Source: Undaria pinnatifida
Taxonomy: Eukaryota; Sar; Phaeophyceae; Laminariales; Alariaceae
DNA: 64,000 bases
NCBI GenBank assembly: GCA_012845835.1
Contig: JABAKD010000022.1
Coordinates: forward strand, 5,467,444-5,531,443
Reading direction: 5' to 3'
Shown: positions 61,300-64,000 of the stretch, piece after piece
Layout of the letters: each line of letters starts with the position of its first letter
Position numbering within the stretch: the stretch's first letter is position 1
Position numbers and translations under genes: made by a program
The notes under the pieces: generated by a model
What the model saw: the letters and a program-made list of their open reading frames with translations, nothing else
Told to the model about the DNA's origin: nothing
The model's database searches: none

Positions 61300-62326
61300 T
61301 CTCGTTTGAGTTGGTCTCAACTAACCCCCCCCAACTTCGATAACGTAGAGGCGCACTTTGGAATGTGGCGTAGCAAGTTCCAGGCGTTTTTTTCATCAAC
61401 TGGTTGTATATAAGTCCTCAAGGCAACCGATAATCCTGTGATGATAGGTGACATCAATGTGTCCCAGGAAGAATTGGAACAGAGACACACCGAAAGAGCT
61501 TATTGATGCGCGTGTGTTGTATGGATTGTTGATGGACTCAATGACTGGGTATGCCATCGCTGAATTCCGCATGCAGCAAGCCAAGTCGCCAAGTGGCGCA
61601 TGGCAGGAGCTAGAGAACCATTACATGCCGAGAACCCTAGCAGCAACCCACAGGCTGAAGAGAAAATTTGAGGCAATACACATGGAGGAGGGAGAGGATC
61701 CCCTTGTGTTTTTCGGTAGAGTTGATGAGGCAGCCGATGAATTGGCCATGCTTGGTGGTGGGAAAAGTGTAGAAGAGGTGAACTGGCACATCGTCATCAA
61801 CCTTTCATTAGGGCACACAATCCAGAGGAAATCGATTCTCTCTCGCCCGTCAATCCCTCGTTCCGAAATCGACGAGATTATTCGGGACGCATATGTGAAT
61901 GATAAGCTAGAAAATGAGATGGTGACTAAGGCGTTGGGAGTAAAAGTGGTGGTAGATCCGCATGCCTTGTATGCCGGCGCTGTTCAGCCTGCCGGTGGAG
62001 CAGGCACAGTTCAGGTAGTCGAGAGAGGAACAATAGAGGGGGGAGGTACAAGCAGCAGCAGCAGCAATTTCAGCAGCAGCAACAGCAGCAGCAACACAGT
62101 CACCCAAATCAAAATTGTTGGGACAACCCTGGCCCAAATCCATTTGGGACGGGGGGACAGGTTCCTGCAATGGGTTGAGTACCTACCAACCTACCGTCAG
62201 GGGTTATGCCGCCGATGCCCCCGCCGCCAGTGGGAAATCCGACGGGCTGGGGTCCCCCACCGAATCCAGTATCAAGGGGACAGAAGGGGGTATGTTACAG
62301 ATACCACCGGCCGGGTCACTACGTAG
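61300..62326 (+). pseudogene. Copia gag remnant (UBN2-type)
   Basis: The gag start (NFDNVEAHFGMWRSKFQAFF) lies in one frame, is stopped at about 61411, and the frame changes again near 61500. From 61448 a 292-codon open frame carries the UBN2-type capsid region: AWQELENHYMPRTLAATHRL, RLKRKFEAIHM and the pattern F..R..E....L. A Gln/Ser-rich CAG-repeat stretch follows (62060-62100). The host equivalent packages element RNA. The breaks make it non-functional. Confidence 0.75.
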
Positions 62327-62478
62327 CGGAGCGCCCGATCTCCCCAGGGCATATGAGCGTGGCGGTCCCTTTTACAGCTCAACAATACCCCCACTCCATG
62401 CACTATGGTGGTGGCTGGGAACACGAGTCACCCCCGGGCAGTGATGGGTACACCTCAATCGTAGCTCCCCCACCTTAA
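62206..62478 (+). pseudogene. Copia zinc-knuckle remnant
   Basis: CYRYHRPGHYVAER aligns with the CX2CX4HX4C nucleic-acid-binding knuckle, but only the first Cys and the His remain. The second Cys is Tyr and the last is Arg. Lies in a different frame from the gag segment upstream. Confidence 0.6.
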
Positions 62479-62521
62479 CCCTTTTCGAACAATTCCCACG
62501 AGCAAAAAAACGACGGCAGCT

Positions 62522-62716
62522 ATGCGCCTACGTTCAACCCACATCTTTTTACCGCGCAGTTTACACGAAAAAGATAAGGATGGTCGTAGTGGTATTTTTG
62601 GGGGGAATGAGAGAGAGCAGTGGGTAGCTGATTCGGGGGCTAACTTTCATGTAACTGGTAACCCTGTTGACGTGATAGGTTGTAAACCCCCCCTCCTGGT
62701 AGGAGTACTTTGGTAG
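62522..62716 (+). pseudogene. Copia protease remnant
   Basis: EQWVADSGANFHVTGN holds the aspartic-protease DSG active-site motif in its Copia context (W..DSGA..H.t). The domain then ends abruptly at PPLLVGVLW with a stop. Confidence 0.75.
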
Positions 62717-63260
62717 TAGGCGACATCGAGTGCATTCGCTCGGACAACGGCACGGTATTTACTGAGTCAGAGTTCGCGGCGTTACTCAACGACCGTGAGA
62801 TTCGCCGCGAGTACACGCCTGTCAACTCCCCGAAGCACGACGGTGTGGTTGAGCGTCGAATAGCTATGACGCTTGAGCTTGCTATGGCGTCCCGCCGGGA
62901 GGCCCCCCATTTGTTTGGCGACGCGAAGATGCCGCCGACGCAGCCCCCTGGGCTGAGGCGTGTAAGTACGCCAGCGATGTGTTCAAAATGATGTCAAGGG
63001 TCAGGGACAAGCCGGACATGCACTCGCCATACCGGAAGTTCCACGGGAGACCGCCGTTTACGCGGCTCCTCCCGTTCCTGAAACCGGGTTTCACCACGTA
63101 AGGAGGACCCTAAATTCGGAGCCCAAGCCGGAGGCTTGTTTCTACCTGAATGGTGGAAACAACCACTCTGCAGATGGTTGCAAAATTCTGCTGATGTCTG
63201 GGCGTACGTCATACTCCCGCGACGTTACTTGGGAACACCCGAGGAAATCGTTTGTGTGAA
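62710..63260 (+). pseudogene. Copia integrase remnant, second half
   Basis: IRSDNGTVF and GVVERRI give the last two acidic residues of the DDE core. I count 35 residues between D and E, as expected. The HHCC zinc finger and the first Asp are missing, deleted between protease and integrase. The C-terminal part continues in another frame (PYRKFHGRPP; SYSRDVTWEHPRKPF). Confidence 0.75.
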
Positions 63261-63339
63261 TACTGCCTTTGGAGAAGAGCCCTCCACCGCCACCGTCCCC
63301 GGGTACGCTGGAGCCTCTGGGAGATTCCAGAGCTTGGTT

Positions 63340-63500
63340 TGAGCCACCGCCACTGTTCTCGCTGTTGCCGCCGCAACCACCGCCGCGCCGTGACCGTCGC
63401 CGCCACAGCCGCCGTCATCGTCACCGCCGCTGCCATCGCCACCGTCACCGCCGCCGCCGTCGCCGCTGCCGCGGCCGCCGTCATCGTCGCGCCGTTTCCG
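63340..63500. repeat. CCG/CCGCCAC trinucleotide tract
   Basis: GCCGCC, CCACCG and TCGCCG triplets within the Copia remnant. Ala/Pro/His-rich frames over it are artefacts. Confidence 0.8.
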
Positions 63501-63804
63501 CCGCAAAAGCCGCTGCGGCCACAGCTTTGAAGGTGTGCTGCCCGGGAGCTGGGTACTTACAACCCGGGCCCGGAGGATGACGGTGTGCAGCGGGGCAGAA
63601 CCACGGGGGAGACAGTGCGACACCGAGAGGCTGCGGCGGACCCGGATGGTGACGATGTGCAGCTAGGCAGGACTGGGGGCGAGACTGGGCGGCACCGAGA
63701 GGCTGCGGGGCATGGGCTGCTGTCGTTAATGGCAGAGAGAGAAGGCATAAGTCACGTGCTTTTTCACCAAGCCCCGCCGCACGACAGTCCCCCTCTTCCC
63801 ACAC

Positions 63805-64000
63805 GCCCGGTGAGCGAGCTTTCAACGCCGAACTCGTATGCTGAAGCATGTGCGGATGAGTATTCGACTGTTTGGAGGCCGGCGATAGAAAAGGAGTACC
63901 GTGAACTGGCGAGCGCAGGAATGTTTGGGGAGATGTGGCAACCAGACAGACTGAACGTTATCTCGGCGACATGGGTGTTCGCCTGGAAGCTCCATGAGCA
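63805..64000 (+). pseudogene. Copia reverse transcriptase, N-terminal part
   Basis: SYAEACADEYSTVWRPAIEK followed by EYRELASAGMF and NVISATWVFAWK is the start of the RVT_2 domain (W..A...E...L...G......NVI...WVF..K). Cut by the window edge before the catalytic YVDD. Listed as pseudogene because of the broken upstream frames. Confidence 0.8.

Larger units (their letters stand above)
60953..64000 (+). mobile_element. Decayed Ty1/copia retrotransposon, cut by the window end
   Basis: Gag, protease, integrase and the start of reverse transcriptase follow in Copia order, in several frames with stops between. A large internal deletion joins protease to the second half of integrase. A GCC-rich insertion (63340-63500) separates integrase from reverse transcriptase. 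Confidence 0.85.

Overview
This window is eukaryotic nuclear DNA. It has one long, many-exon gene with GT-AG introns of 0.4-4.4 kb, no operons, and a dense background of transposon remnants, MITEs, SINE-like copies and micro/minisatellites. The gene style, the Copia and LINE remnants and a TTAGGG-type telomere-like tract fit a multicellular stramenopile such as a brown alga. That assignment is an inference from style; no marker gene in the window proves it.

The only gene I recognise with confidence is an SPX-EXS (XPR1/SYG1/PHO1-type) phosphate exporter on the + strand. I can place fourteen exons between 22412 and 44978. All thirteen splice junctions are GT-AG and keep phase, giving about 813 residues: most of an N-terminal SPX domain, the EXS membrane domain, and an extra C-terminal hydrophobic segment. 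The first coding exon (the start of SPX) was not found. Exon 3 carries a one-base excess in a poly-G/Gly tract, which is either an assembly error or a real break. Its introns are full of repeats, including LINE 3' ends with poly-C tails that sit just upstream of three of its 3' splice sites.

Left part (1-22.4 kb): two weakly supported small genes or exons (minus 1373-2353; plus 3698-4045), then repeats. These include a 1.58 kb near-perfect foldback element (8294-9872), three copies of a tRNA-derived SINE-like element, a 5'-truncated LINE with target-site duplication and poly-C tail (14671-15942), segmental duplications (16.7-18.0 kb) and several dispersed families.

Right part (45-64 kb): several MITEs; a GATGG satellite whose leader recurs at a second GATGG tract; a 1.8 kb HindIII-rich minisatellite (51.3-53.1 kb) whose unit orientation flips around a 55-bp telomere-like core; poly-C-rich tandem repeats; two uncertain minus-strand exons; and, from 60.7 kb to the window end, the 5' LTR and decayed gag-pol of a Ty1/copia retrotransposon cut by the window edge. 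Only the SPX-EXS gene has a clear cellular function. The rest is mobile and repetitive DNA.
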